Part shown: piece after piece, positions 17,143 to 26,376 of the stretch
How positions within the stretch are numbered: position 1 is the first letter of the stretch
Layout: every line of letters begins with the position of its first letter
Origin: Treponema sp.
GTDB lineage: Bacteria > Spirochaetota > Spirochaetia > Treponematales > Treponemataceae
Assembly (NCBI GenBank): GCA_024402695.1
Contig: JAKSTG010000002.1
Location: 1-64,000 of the forward strand
Length of the DNA: 64,000 bases
Direction: 5' to 3'
Notes under the pieces: generated by a model
The model's input: the letters and a program-made list of their open reading frames with translations, nothing else
Database searches by the model: none
Told to the model about the DNA's origin: nothing
Made by a program: the position numbers and the translations under genes

Positions 17143-17227
17143 ACCACCTGAAATTCAATCACCGCTTTAATGATTTTTTTCTTATAAAACACGAAGATAT
17201 AATAAAATAAAATTAAGGTGGTACAAA

Positions 17228-17992
17228 ATGATAACAAAACGCGATTTTCCTATTTTAGAATTTGATACAAATCCTGTTGCAAAAATTAATCCGGAACAGA
17301 TTATGTATGAAAAATGGCCGGAAGATAAGATGATTATCACATTTTTCCCAGAAGCACTGGAAACTTTGAAGTCAGAAAAGGCTCTGGAAGTTGCTTATCA
17401 CATTGGCGGGGAAAATCCATTTGATATTTATCGTTTTATGGACCAGCCTGATACTTTGATTACCCTTGGACAGATTGGTTGTCCTGCCTGTGCCGGGAAC
17501 CTGGATGCACTTCAGGCTGCTGGTTTGAAAAAAGTTTTGTTCTGTGGTGGTGGCGGAGTTCTGGATAAAAACATTCAGGTTGGACAGCTGCTTTTAGTTG
17601 ATGGCGCAATCCGTGATGAAGGCTTTTCTTACCATTATGTTGAACCAAGCCGTGTAATTTATACTGATAAAAAAGTGACAGATAAACTTGCTGTGAGTCT
17701 TGAATCCAAAAAGGTTCCTTATTTGCGAGGACTTGTTTGGACTACAGATGCAATGCTCCGTGAAACTGCAGACAGAATTGAACTTCGTAAATTGGAAGGT
17801 GCAAAAATTGTTGAAATGGAACAGGCAGGCTGTATTGCTGTTGCTCAGTGCCGTAGTTTTGATTACGGCGCTTTGATTTACGGTGGTGACGATGTTGCCT
17901 CTGATGAATGGGACAGCCGTGGTTGGAATACCCGTCAGGGAATTCGTTACAATCTGATTATGCTTTGTAAAGAACTTATTCAGGAAATGTAG
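17228..17992 (+). CDS. Nucleoside phosphorylase (uridine phosphorylase-like)
   Basis: This 254-residue protein of the PNP/UDP phosphorylase superfamily reversibly cleaves nucleosides with phosphate. Visible segments are LITLGQIGCPACAGNLDALQAAGLKKVLFCGGGGVLD, the substrate region IVEMEQAGCIAVAQCR (Glu-Met-Glu type, here EMEQ) and GGDDVASDEWDSRGW. The ribosome site AAGGTGG can pair with an upstream CCACCT at 17145-17150, a possible but unproven translational control. Its stop codon abuts the next ATG. Confidence 0.82.
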   Translation: MITKRDFPILEFDTNPVAKINPEQIMYEKWPEDKMIITFFPEALETLKSEKALEVAYHIGGENPFDIYRFMDQPDTLITLGQIGCPACAGNLDALQAAGLKKVLFCGGGGVLDKNIQVGQLLLVDGAIRDEGFSYHYVEPSRVIYTDKKVTDKLAVSLESKKVPYLRGLVWTTDAMLRETADRIELRKLEGAKIVEMEQAGCIAVAQCRSFDYGALIYGGDDVASDEWDSRGWNTRQGIRYNLIMLCKELIQEM

Positions 17993-18559
17993 ATGAAAAT
18001 TGAACCAAAAGAAGTAGTTTTAAAAGATGGAAGAAAATGTATTTTGCGTAATGCTATTGGAGCAGATGCAAAGAGCATGCTTAATTATTTGCGAAAATCT
18101 GGTGGCGAAACAGAATTCATTCTCCGCTATCCTGATGAAGTTGATAAAGATTACACTGTTGAAAGTGAAGCAAAAGTTCTGGAAAATGTTTTAGTGAACC
18201 CGGATGTGATTATGATTGTTGCCGAAGTTGATGGAAAGATTGCAGGTAATTGTGGATTACATGGCTCAAAGAAGAAAAGAAAAACTGCTCATCGTGCAGG
18301 ATTTGCTATTGCTTTGATGCAGGAGTTCTGGGGCTTAGGAATTGGAACTGCCTTAATGACTTATGCTCTGGAGCTGGCTGAAAACAAACTTGGCTATACT
18401 GTAATTGATCTGGAAGTAGTTTCTGAAAATAAACGAGCAATTGCTTTGTATACAAAAATGGGCTTTAAGAAAATAGGAGAAAGACCTATGGCGTTAAAGC
18501 TTGATAACGGTAATTATTATTCAGAAGATTTAATGTGCAGAATTCAGAACGGTCATTGA
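17993..18559 (+). CDS. GNAT-family N-acetyltransferase (RimL/RimI-like)
   Basis: This 188-residue protein starts immediately after the preceding stop (TAGATG). The acetyl-CoA site is AHRAGFAIALMQEFWGLGIGTALMTYALELAENKLGY, followed by VVSENKRAIALYTKMGFKKIGE, both typical of RimI/RimL-like GNATs. The final codons (NGH-stop) lie inside a palindromic repeat at 18551-18575, so the C-terminus has probably been rewritten by that element. Confidence 0.87.
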   Translation: MKIEPKEVVLKDGRKCILRNAIGADAKSMLNYLRKSGGETEFILRYPDEVDKDYTVESEAKVLENVLVNPDVIMIVAEVDGKIAGNCGLHGSKKKRKTAHRAGFAIALMQEFWGLGIGTALMTYALELAENKLGYTVIDLEVVSENKRAIALYTKMGFKKIGERPMALKLDNGNYYSEDLMCRIQNGH

Positions 18560-18575
18560 GCCTGTCGAAATGACC
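18551..18575. repeat. Palindromic element with conserved 11-nt core (copy 1)
   Basis: The arms GGTCATT / AATGACC flank the core GAGCCTGTCGA. The same core, with different complementary arms, occurs at 27726-27748 and (reverse) 45987-46005. It contains the stop codon of the preceding GNAT gene. Confidence 0.7.
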
Positions 18576-18608
18576 ACTAATAAAAAAGTTTTATAGGAAA
18601 TTTACAAA

Positions 18609-19091
18609 ATGGCGAAAGTATATATGTTGTGCGGAAAAATCTGCAGCGGTAAAAGTACCCATTCTAAGGAACTTCTGGCTGAACACAAGGCTGTAATTTT
18701 ATCGGTAGATGAAATTACGCTGGCTTTGTTTGGTCAGGATGCCGGTGATAAACTGGATTACTACGTAGAAAAGTCAGAAGAGTATTTGTATGAGAAATCT
18801 CTGGAAATTATTGAATCTGGAATTGATGTAATTTTGGACTGGGGGTTCTGGACAAAGCGGGAACGGGATTTTGCCAGAGAGTTTTATGGCTCACGTAACA
18901 TTCCTTTTGAGTTTCATTATATTTCTATTAGTGATGAAGAATGGTACCGTCGTCTGGAAAAACGAAATCAGGCTGTGCTTGAAAAAAAGACCCGTGCATA
19001 TTTTGTAGATGAAGGTCTGGCAGAAAAGTTTAAGGCAATTTTTGAAGTGCCTGAAGTAGATGAGAAGAATCTGATTTTTATTGAAGGTTAA
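18609..19091 (+). CDS. P-loop AAA-type kinase (AAA_33, zeta-toxin-like fold)
   Basis: This 160-residue protein has Walker A CGKICSGKST at residues 7-16, a strand LSVDEITLALFG, DVILDWGFWTKRERDFAREF and an arginine-containing lid YRRLEKRN. It matches small ATP-dependent kinases of the AAA_33 family, which phosphorylate small molecules, often antibiotics or nucleosides. The substrate is unknown. Confidence 0.82.
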   Translation: MAKVYMLCGKICSGKSTHSKELLAEHKAVILSVDEITLALFGQDAGDKLDYYVEKSEEYLYEKSLEIIESGIDVILDWGFWTKRERDFAREFYGSRNIPFEFHYISISDEEWYRRLEKRNQAVLEKKTRAYFVDEGLAEKFKAIFEVPEVDEKNLIFIEG

Positions 19092-19109
19092 TTGAATTGG
19101 TGAATAAAA

Positions 19110-19640
19110 ATGAAAACCAAACAGAATAAAAAAAATCTTGTACCGATATTTCTGGTTCTGATTATGGCCGCTAGTATTGCAGGAGCAATAATTTTTAAGA
19201 ATTGGCTTTGTATGTATATTGCTGCTCAGATGATTATATTTCATCTTCTGCCACCTTTTGCAGTTATTCTTAGTGTGATTGCATATAAGAATAAACTAGG
19301 ATTTTGGTTCAAGCAGTTTGCCTGGGAAAAATCGCTGTATAAAAAGCTAAAAGTAAAGCAGTGGAAAAATAAGTTTCCGACTTACAATGCGGGTTTGTTT
19401 TCTGTGAATGGAGACGCAAAAGAAAAATTGATTAAGACAATGATTCAGTCGGAAAATGTTCATCTGATTCTGTTCTTTTTGAGTTTTGTTCCAGTCACGC
19501 TTGGAAAATATTTTGGTCACTGGCCATTGCTGATTTTGCTTTCTGTGTTGTTTGCGGCGGTTCACATTCCTTTTGTGATTATTCAGCGCTATAACTTGCC
19601 AAGAATTGTGAATTCTAGAATTGGAGAAAGAAATGCTTGA
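19110..19640 (+). CDS. CrtO-like membrane acyltransferase family protein
   Basis: This 176-residue membrane protein has hydrophobic segments at about 11-30, 38-60, 113-130 and 138-158. Between them is EKSLYKKLKVKQWKNKFPTYNAGLF, and the C-terminus is FVIIQRYNLPRIV. Both are hallmarks of the glycosyl-4,4'-diaponeurosporenoate acyltransferase (CrtO) family. No other carotenoid genes are in the window, so the substrate is likely something else. It overlaps the next GNAT gene by 8 bp, suggesting co-expression. Confidence 0.7.
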   Translation: MKTKQNKKNLVPIFLVLIMAASIAGAIIFKNWLCMYIAAQMIIFHLLPPFAVILSVIAYKNKLGFWFKQFAWEKSLYKKLKVKQWKNKFPTYNAGLFSVNGDAKEKLIKTMIQSENVHLILFFLSFVPVTLGKYFGHWPLLILLSVLFAAVHIPFVIIQRYNLPRIVNSRIGERNA

Positions 19641-20217
19641 AAAATTTGATTCTAATAAAATGTCGGCTCTGGTAGACCGGGTAAAAGATATGTGGACCCC
19701 GCCAAATGCAGAAGAATCTTTTCGCCGAATTTATGCGGAGGCTGTAATTCGTCAGGATATGCACATCAACAATTTACAGTTTCAACTTGCAGAAAATGGA
19801 GAACTTAGGGCTGTTGCATGTGCTTCAAGGAAGGGTGATGAAATCAGTTCAAAAGAGTGGTGGGAAGAAAAGTATAAGTCTCTCGCTCCAGATCAGCAGT
19901 TTTCATTTAATTTAAGTCGTGATTACCTTTTAATGATGGATAAAAAAGCTTACGGTTTTATGACTGATGATGATGTAAAACTGGATTTGTTCATAAGTAC
20001 GAAAACAGGCTGGGGCAAAAAAATACTTGATGAAGCAACTGAATATTTTAAGCAGCAGGGATTTAAGAATATGTTTTTGTGGACCGACTGCGACTGTAAT
20101 GTAGACTGGTATTTTTCTCACGGTTACGAATTAGTAGACGAAGATATATACCAGCCTTTTTCTACAGAAGAAGAACCTTATAAAACTTTTGTGTTTAAGA
20201 AAAAAATCAGCGGTTAA
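19633..20217 (+). CDS. GNAT-family N-acetyltransferase
   Basis: From ATG 19633 (ribosome site ggagaaag inside the upstream gene) this encodes 194 residues. The fold is a GNAT-like domain with KTGWGKKILDEATEYFKQQGFKNMFLWTDCDCNVDWYFSHGYELVDE in the C-terminal half, giving the acetyl-CoA-binding helix and the final strand pair. The N-terminal third (MWTPPNAEESFRRIYAEAVIRQDM) is less conserved. The substrate is unknown. It converges with and slightly overlaps the next gene. Confidence 0.78.
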   Translation: MLEKFDSNKMSALVDRVKDMWTPPNAEESFRRIYAEAVIRQDMHINNLQFQLAENGELRAVACASRKGDEISSKEWWEEKYKSLAPDQQFSFNLSRDYLLMMDKKAYGFMTDDDVKLDLFISTKTGWGKKILDEATEYFKQQGFKNMFLWTDCDCNVDWYFSHGYELVDEDIYQPFSTEEEPYKTFVFKKKISG

Positions 20218-20632
20218 TAAACCAAAGTCCAACAAGACAAATTGCAACGCCTACAATTTTGCTCCAGTTGATTACTTCGTGGTACATAAAAAAGCCCAGG
20301 AACAAAAGACCGATGGCAAGGAAAGCATTTGAAACTGTGGCGAGTGTACTGACTTTCCATCCGGCTTTGTAGGCGTAAATAAATCCAACCTCAAGACCCG
20401 TAATTACCACTCCAAGCACCACCGTTGCCCAGTTTGAAAGCTTTAACTCATTTACAATGTTGCTGCCTTTTGTAGTCACAAAAAACATAATGGCAGAGAA
20501 TAAAGTTGCAACGGCGTAAGTCACAGTCATGGAAGCGTAAGTGTTCATTTCCTGTGGAATGCCCTTCGCGCAGATCTGATAAACAATATTTGAGAAAACA
20601 ATAATTGCCAGTGGCCAGATATAATTAAACAT
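20207..20632 (-). CDS. Half-size EamA/DMT-type membrane protein
   Basis: This 141-residue protein has four predicted helices of the drug/metabolite transporter type: WPLAIIVFSNIVYQICAKGIP, VTYAVATLFSAIMFFV, WATVVLGVVITGLEVGFIYAYKAGW and AFLAIGLLFLGFFMYHEVINWSKIVGVAICLVGLWFI. It resembles single-repeat EamA or SMR-like proteins, which work as dimers. The transported compound is unknown. Its 3' end overlaps the convergent GNAT gene by 11 bp. Confidence 0.8.
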   Translation of the reverse strand: MFNYIWPLAIIVFSNIVYQICAKGIPQEMNTYASMTVTYAVATLFSAIMFFVTTKGSNIVNELKLSNWATVVLGVVITGLEVGFIYAYKAGWKVSTLATVSNAFLAIGLLFLGFFMYHEVINWSKIVGVAICLVGLWFINR

Positions 20633-20817
20633 AAAAACTACCTGCGAAATTATTTTATTCTTTTTTCAATTCAACAACAATCTTTTCATTATATTATCGT
20701 GTTTAAAAAATCGTTAGAAAATTGAATCAGTTGATTTTTTTTATGGGGGTTTTAAATTTCTTTTTCATCTCTTTAGAGCAAAACTGAATTGTGATATATT
20801 TTATCCAGAAAATAGAT

Positions 20818-21777
20818 ATGGAAGAAAATGAATCAATCTGGACAAAAACCTATTTCATAATTTTGATTGCAACAATCTGCTGCATGCTTTGGGGAAGCGC
20901 TTTTCCTTGTATAAAACTTGGATACGAGTTTTTTAATATTTCATCCGATGCAACAGCAGCACAGATTCTGTTTGCCGGAATCAGATTCGTAATTTCCGGT
21001 GTTATGGTAATTATTGCCGGAACTTTTCTAAACCGTAAATTTCTTTTTCCAAATTCCTTAAAATCATTTTTATACTGTCTCTTGTTATGCTTGTTTCAGA
21101 CTGTAGGCCAGTATATTTTCTTTTACATCGGCCTTGCTCACACAAGCGGAAGTAACGGCGCAATCGTAGAAGCCACAAATACTTTTTTCACAATCCTTTG
21201 GGCCTGTTATATTTTTAAAACAGAAAAAATTTCTTTCTGGAAAATCGCCGGCTGTTTTGTTGGTTTTGCTGGAGTCTGTCTAATTGAACTTCATGGAACA
21301 AATCTTTCTGAGTTTAAATTCAATTTGTTGGGAGACGGCTTCGTTCTTATTTCCTGTCTCTTCGCATCTTTTGTTCCTTCTCTTTTAAAACAGTTCTCTA
21401 AAATTGAAACTCCATTTGTTTTAAGCGGCTATCAATTTTTATTTGGTGGGCTCATAATGATCTTGGCTGCCCTTCTATTTGGCGGGAAAATTAGCACACC
21501 GGCAGAAACAGCTCAAGCTTACAGTTTGCTATTTTACCTGGCTTTCATTTCTGCCTGCGCATATACTTTATGGTCATTACTGATGAAAGTAAACGATGTG
21601 AGCAAAGTTGCTGTTTTCGGATTCATCAATCCTGTTTTTGGATTTTTACTTTCTGCAATTGTTCTTGGAGAAGCCAGCACCGCCTTTTCATGGACCGGAA
21701 TTTTTTCACTACTCCTGGTTAGTCTTGGCATTGTGCTGGTTTATTTTAAGAAAAAAAAATTCTTGTTTTTTCCCTAA
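20818..21777 (+). CDS. EamA-family (DMT) transporter
   Basis: From ATG 20818 this gives 319 residues; a GTG at 20791 would add nine residues and is less likely. It has ten hydrophobic helices in two EamA repeats, opening with IILIATICCMLWGSAFPCIKLGYEFF. The second half has GFINPVFGFLLSAIVLGEASTAFSWTGIFSLLLVSLGIVLVYFKKKK, a classic EamA ending. It is a probable metabolite exporter of unknown substrate. Confidence 0.87.
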   Translation: MEENESIWTKTYFIILIATICCMLWGSAFPCIKLGYEFFNISSDATAAQILFAGIRFVISGVMVIIAGTFLNRKFLFPNSLKSFLYCLLLCLFQTVGQYIFFYIGLAHTSGSNGAIVEATNTFFTILWACYIFKTEKISFWKIAGCFVGFAGVCLIELHGTNLSEFKFNLLGDGFVLISCLFASFVPSLLKQFSKIETPFVLSGYQFLFGGLIMILAALLFGGKISTPAETAQAYSLLFYLAFISACAYTLWSLLMKVNDVSKVAVFGFINPVFGFLLSAIVLGEASTAFSWTGIFSLLLVSLGIVLVYFKKKKFLFFP

Positions 21778-21800
21778 GCCTTTTTGGATATAATTCTTTT

Positions 21801-22544
21801 ATGGCCACAAAGGAACTGCTTGAAAAATCCAGCGAAAGAAAATTCAATTACCAGAAGCAACTGGAAAAAGTTCTCAAAAAAATTCAGTCTAATCCAAAAG
21901 AGGACGGATCAAAACCAACTCTCTGTCTTCACGCCTGCTGTGGTCCCTGCTCAAGTTACGTTCTTGAATACCTGTCAGAATATTTTGATATTACAGTCCT
22001 TTTTTATAATCCCAATGTTTACCCGGCAGAAGAATACTATCGGCGCCTGAATGAGCTTAAAAACCTTTACACCAGATTTCCTCCTGTATTGGAAAACAAA
22101 GTTAAACTTGTTGAAATGCCTTATGATCCACAGGATTACTACAAAGCCATAAATGTTCAGAATGAACCTTATATCGCAGATGAACCGGAAAAAGGGGAAA
22201 GATGCCGCAGATGCTATGAATTGCGCTTAAAATGTACATACAATTATGCAAATTCAAAGGGATTTGATTATTTTTGTACCACACTTTCCATCAGTTCTTT
22301 CAAAGATGCCGAAAAAATCAATACGGAAGGTCTTAAACTTTCAGGCGGATTTTTATGGCGCGGACGTCGTCCTCCAGAAAGTCATGAGCCTGGACCAAAA
22401 TGGCTTCCTTCTGATTTCAAAAAGGCCGGCGGCTTTAACCGCAGTCTGGAGCTTACAGAACAATACGGTCTTTACAGGCAGGAATACTGCGGCTGCGTTT
22501 ATTCTGCAAATTCCGTTGCACAGAAGGAAGAAAACTCGAAATAA
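21801..22544 (+). CDS. queH: Epoxyqueuosine reductase QueH
   Basis: This 247-residue protein matches QueH (formerly DUF208), the non-cobalamin enzyme for the last step of queuosine synthesis in tRNA. The cysteines expected to bind the iron-sulfur and iron sites are visible: HACCGPCSSYVLEYL near residue 50, GERCRRCYELRL near 133 and EYCGCVYS near the C-terminus. GGFLWRGRRPPESH is also family-like. It begins 23 bp after the transporter gene. Confidence 0.88.
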   Translation: MATKELLEKSSERKFNYQKQLEKVLKKIQSNPKEDGSKPTLCLHACCGPCSSYVLEYLSEYFDITVLFYNPNVYPAEEYYRRLNELKNLYTRFPPVLENKVKLVEMPYDPQDYYKAINVQNEPYIADEPEKGERCRRCYELRLKCTYNYANSKGFDYFCTTLSISSFKDAEKINTEGLKLSGGFLWRGRRPPESHEPGPKWLPSDFKKAGGFNRSLELTEQYGLYRQEYCGCVYSANSVAQKEENSK

Positions 22545-22571
22545 CCTTTTCAAATTGATATACTGTAGATT

Positions 22572-23882
22572 ATGGAAACAAGAACACAAAAAGCCGACAA
22601 TATCCGCGGTGTAATTCGTTATCTTCAGAAATTCAAAAATGCTACTGTCGTTATTTATTTAGACGACAAACTTTTTGACTCGCCTCTTTTCACAAGCCAT
22701 ATTAAAGACATTGCTCTGCTTCACGCATCTGGTCTTAAAGTGGTGATTGTTCCAGGCGCAAAAAAACGAATCGATGAAGTTCTTGGTTCTGCAAACATCA
22801 GCTGGTCTTACAAAGACAACGTCCGCATTACAGACCAGTCAGCAATTCCGCTGATTAAAATGGCAGCCTTCGACGTCACAAATATTGTCATGACAAATCT
22901 TGCCGCAAACAAAGTTAACGCAGTTATTGGTAACTGGGTTCGTTCCCGCGGAAAAGGAATTCTCGGGGGAAAAGATTTTGGAACCGCCGGTGAAATCGAC
23001 AAGCTCCAGACTGATGCAATTCAGAAAATTCTTGATGACGGTTTCATTCCGATTTTCCCTTGTATCGGATGGAACTCAAACGGACAGCCTTACAATATTT
23101 CTTCAATCAATCTGGCACAAGAAGTTGCCACAACTCTTAAAGCCGACAAACTTTTCTTTGTTATGGACGGATTGGAAATCACTGCGGAAAACTACAAAAT
23201 TCCTGAAGGCTTCCCTCTTTCAGAATCAGGTGATGTTCCTGCCATGACTGTTGAGGAAGTTGATGATTTCCTTAAAGCCAACAAAAAAGGAGATCCTCAG
23301 ACAAACCGTCTTCTGTACCTTGCAAAGGATGCCTGCCAGAAAGGAGTTACCCGTGCACATATTCTGAACGGTAAACTTGACGGGGTTCTTCCTTGCGAAA
23401 TCTTCAGTGAACTTGGTTCAGGAACCATGATCTACACAAGCGATTACGGCGGAATCCGTCCTATGACAAGCGGCGACATTCCTCGTGTCCTTGGACTTAT
23501 GCGCCCATTCTTTGAATCAGGAAAACTTCTGCCTCGTACAGAAACTCAGCTTATTGAAAAAATGGATGATTACATTGTTTATGAATTCGATGGCGGTATC
23601 CGCGCCTGTGCAGCCCTTCACAAATACCCTGACGGACAGGCAGAAATTGCTGCCGTCGCTGTAGATGAAAATTTCAAACACATGGGCATAGGCGAAAAGA
23701 TGGTAAAATATCTTTGCAAAATTGCCAAAGAAAAACGGACTAAATCTGTATTTATTTTGACCACTCAGGCAGCAGACTGGTTCCAGAGTCTTGGTTTCAA
23801 ATCTGATTCTGTAGAATCACTTCCTCCAGAACGCCGCGCAAAATGGACACCTGAAAGAAACTCAAAAGTTTTCAGAAAATAA
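22572..23882 (+). CDS. argA: N-acetylglutamate synthase (amino-acid N-acetyltransferase)
   Basis: This 436-residue protein has an amino-acid-kinase domain (about 1-280; KVVIVPGAKKRIDEVL, VRSRGKGILGGKDFG, IPIFPCIGWNSNGQPYNISSINLAQEVATTLKADKLFFVMDGLE) and a C-terminal GNAT domain (about 295-436; AVDENFKHMGIGEKMVKYLCKIAKEKR). This is the ArgA architecture, which acetylates glutamate in the first step of arginine synthesis. No other arg genes are in the window. Confidence 0.9.
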   Translation: METRTQKADNIRGVIRYLQKFKNATVVIYLDDKLFDSPLFTSHIKDIALLHASGLKVVIVPGAKKRIDEVLGSANISWSYKDNVRITDQSAIPLIKMAAFDVTNIVMTNLAANKVNAVIGNWVRSRGKGILGGKDFGTAGEIDKLQTDAIQKILDDGFIPIFPCIGWNSNGQPYNISSINLAQEVATTLKADKLFFVMDGLEITAENYKIPEGFPLSESGDVPAMTVEEVDDFLKANKKGDPQTNRLLYLAKDACQKGVTRAHILNGKLDGVLPCEIFSELGSGTMIYTSDYGGIRPMTSGDIPRVLGLMRPFFESGKLLPRTETQLIEKMDDYIVYEFDGGIRACAALHKYPDGQAEIAAVAVDENFKHMGIGEKMVKYLCKIAKEKRTKSVFILTTQAADWFQSLGFKSDSVESLPPERRAKWTPERNSKVFRK

Positions 23883-23898
23883 ACAGGAACATTAACAT

Positions 23899-24498
23899 AT
23901 GAAATTTTATGATATTTCTCAGGAAGTCTTTTCTTGCTCAGTTTTTCCCGGAGATCCAAAACCGGAAAAAATAGTAAAAATGCAGACCTCAAAAGGTGAC
24001 ATCTGTAATCTTACAGCCTTCAATATGTGTGCCCATAATGGAACTCACGTTGATGCTCCATTCCATTTTTATGGAGATGGCAAAACAATTGATCAGGTAA
24101 GCCTCGATAAATTCTGCGGCTGGTGTTTTGTTGCCGATTTTGAAGGCACATTGACTGCAAATGATGCGCAAAATGTACTTACAAATGCGTTACAAACAAA
24201 TAAATCAGCTGGCAAAAAGATTCTTTTGAAAGGAAAAACCACAGTTTCCGAAGAAGCCGCCCAGGTCTTTGCAGATGCAGGAATTGACCTGATAGGTAAT
24301 GAATCTCAAACTGTAGGTCCTGAATCTGCCCCTGCAAAAACCCATTACATCCTTTTAGATAAAGAAATTGTACTTCTGGAAGGCATCCGCCTTTCACAGG
24401 TTCCCGAGGGAGTTTACTTTTTGAACTGTGCACCACTTAATCTCGGCGGAGCTGATGGTTCTCCTTGCCGTGCAATTCTTATTGATTTTGAAAACTAA
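23899..24498 (+). CDS. Cyclase-family metal hydrolase (kynurenine-formamidase-like)
   Basis: This 199-residue protein has the cyclase-family metal motif HNGTHVDAPFHF at about residue 48, preceded by FYDISQEVFSCSVFPGDP. The family includes kynurenine formamidase and other amidohydrolases using bound Zn or Mn. The specific substrate cannot be assigned without neighbours from one pathway. Its 3' end overlaps the convergent gene by 4 bp. Confidence 0.83.
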   Translation: MKFYDISQEVFSCSVFPGDPKPEKIVKMQTSKGDICNLTAFNMCAHNGTHVDAPFHFYGDGKTIDQVSLDKFCGWCFVADFEGTLTANDAQNVLTNALQTNKSAGKKILLKGKTTVSEEAAQVFADAGIDLIGNESQTVGPESAPAKTHYILLDKEIVLLEGIRLSQVPEGVYFLNCAPLNLGGADGSPCRAILIDFEN

Positions 24499-25082
24499 CT
24501 ATCTACTTTAAAACGAACCAGATGAACAGGGGGCTTTCCGCAGGAAAGCCCCGCTTCGTTTAACTCACCGGTAAACATGGAAAAATTCCTCTGAATATAT
24601 TCCAAACCATCACTTTGAGCTTCGCGGCTCAAAGTTTTAGCAAGTGTCACATGTGGAAAAAAAATTTCAGGCAGATAATGTGGGTTTATTTTAATATCTG
24701 CAATTTTTGAAAATTCCTCATAAACCAAATCAATCTGTGCTTTTAATTCTTCAGAAAATTTTACTTTTGCATAAATCACATTTGGAATTTCACCGCCACA
24801 AGCTGTAAATACCAACGGAATTTTCTGAAGTTTCCCATCAAGTCTGGTCATAGCTTCTTCCAATTCTTTCTGTGCGTTCCTTGTCTGAATCTGCAGAAAA
24901 GTCATATGCGGCGGAACATTATTTTCTATCATAAAATTATTTCCTGTCTTTTCTGCCAATTCACCAATGAACTTTTGCAAAGTCCGGTTCGTAAGGGGAT
25001 CAAAATATACTGAAACCAGAAACATTGTTTTCTGAGGACGACTTGGGTTTCCAAGCTCATCCTTTATTTTCCACAGTGACAT
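24495..25082 (-). CDS. 2'-5' RNA ligase/2H phosphoesterase-like protein
   Basis: This 195-residue protein carries the two H-x-T motifs of the 2H phosphoesterase superfamily: PPHMTFLQ (about residue 58) and FPHVTLAK (about 149). These proteins open or join 2',5'-cyclic phosphodiester bonds in RNA or nucleotides. It begins 3 bp after the regulator gene upstream on the same strand and is probably co-transcribed with it. Confidence 0.82.
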   Translation of the reverse strand: MSLWKIKDELGNPSRPQKTMFLVSVYFDPLTNRTLQKFIGELAEKTGNNFMIENNVPPHMTFLQIQTRNAQKELEEAMTRLDGKLQKIPLVFTACGGEIPNVIYAKVKFSEELKAQIDLVYEEFSKIADIKINPHYLPEIFFPHVTLAKTLSREAQSDGLEYIQRNFSMFTGELNEAGLSCGKPPVHLVRFKVDS

Positions 25083-25085
25083 TTT

Positions 25086-26237
25086 CTATAAACCTGCCTT
25101 TGCGCAAAAATCTTTGTACAGCTTGCTGTCCTCGCCGTTCCAGGCTTTAAGTTTTCCAAGGAGCTCATCAACTCTGCGCTGGCCGTCTTCCTGAGTGTAC
25201 TTTTTCATATTACGAATTCCTTTTTCATCATACAGTTCTGAAAGATTTTCTTTTTCAAGTTCTTCTGCACAATGAACAACATATTCGCCGATGATTTTTT
25301 TCAGCTCTGCAAAAGCGGCGGCTGCTTCATCAACACGACCGCACAAAAGCTCTGACTGAATAAGCCAGGCGTAAATGTCTTTTACAAATCCCTGACAATA
25401 AGGCTTCATGTTTTCTCTTTGAGCCAGAGCTTTGATTACATCCATACTCCACTTACAGTATTCAATTGTTTCTTCCGGATTGTTTCCACCAAGAAAAGAA
25501 CGTTCACACGAATAAACAAACTGCTTGTTCAGAGCAAGACAGAACAACTGAAATGTATTTGTTGTGTGTCTTTTACTTGCAGAATATCCGCCTTCTGCAT
25601 AAACCAAGTACGGCAGAAAATTTTCCTGAAGCATATTTGATTCAATACTTGGAAGCTTTGCAATGTGTTCCCGTGCTTCATCAAAATTGTTTTCCAGGTA
25701 GTAAACCCAGGCGATTGCATAATGTGTCATCTCAACAATTTTTGTATCCTTGCAATAACGGATAACCTGAATTGATTTTCTTACCGCTTCATCACGATGC
25801 TTTTTCCACAAAGCATTTTCCTCTTCGGAAAAATTCATTGAACAGTGCATTCTTGTAAGATGTGCAACACTCTGAACATAGCTTTTGTAAACTTCATAGT
25901 TCATAGGATTTGCTTCGCATTCTGCAAACAGTTTTTCTGATGCCTGAATCGACCCATTCTTTTTATCCAGATTATTTTTGCCCTCCAGATAAATGTCATG
26001 AGCTTTCTTTGCGGCAGCTTCATCATAGTTACCGTTATCAAGTCCGAACAATGCATCTGTTGAAATGTTCAGAGCTTTTGCCAGTGGAACAATCTGAGCT
26101 GTATCAGGCATACCCGCATCACTTTCCCATTTGCTTACTGCCTGGGCTGTTACGAAAAGCTGGGAAGCCAGTTCTTCCTGTGTGAGACCCAGCTGCTTTC
26201 TGTAAGATTTAATGTTCTGTCCGATTGAGTAATTCAT
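25086..26237 (-). CDS. XRE-family regulator with C-terminal helical (TPR-like) region
   Basis: This 383-residue protein has an N-terminal HTH_3 domain (residues 1-65; IKSYRKQLGLTQEELASQLFVTAQAVSKWESDAGMPDTAQIVPLAKALNISTDALFG). About 310 residues of alpha-helical sequence with TPR-like spacing follow (KLFAECEANPMNYEVYKSYVQSVAHL...). The layout is common among regulators that sense a ligand or peptide through the helical part. An inverted CCACGTGG lies about 27 bp upstream of the start and may be an operator. The target genes are unknown; it may control the RNA-ligase-like gene just downstream. Confidence 0.85.
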   Translation of the reverse strand: MNYSIGQNIKSYRKQLGLTQEELASQLFVTAQAVSKWESDAGMPDTAQIVPLAKALNISTDALFGLDNGNYDEAAAKKAHDIYLEGKNNLDKKNGSIQASEKLFAECEANPMNYEVYKSYVQSVAHLTRMHCSMNFSEEENALWKKHRDEAVRKSIQVIRYCKDTKIVEMTHYAIAWVYYLENNFDEAREHIAKLPSIESNMLQENFLPYLVYAEGGYSASKRHTTNTFQLFCLALNKQFVYSCERSFLGGNNPEETIEYCKWSMDVIKALAQRENMKPYCQGFVKDIYAWLIQSELLCGRVDEAAAAFAELKKIIGEYVVHCAEELEKENLSELYDEKGIRNMKKYTQEDGQRRVDELLGKLKAWNGEDSKLYKDFCAKAGL

Positions 26238-26376
26238 TTTTTACCTCTCTGTATTTTCTTGTTTTCCACGTGGTAATTGTATATTAGCAGAATGGTATAA
26301 AGATTCCTAACAATTTATTTTTGGATAAAATTCAACGGTGAGTTGAATTCATTCTTTTCAGACTTTTTATTTCATA

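Noticed and set aside
26264-26271. CCACGTGG upstream of the XRE-TPR regulator as another parS
   Set aside because: Only the central eight bases match; the flanking arms do not follow the consensus. At most it is an operator for the regulator.
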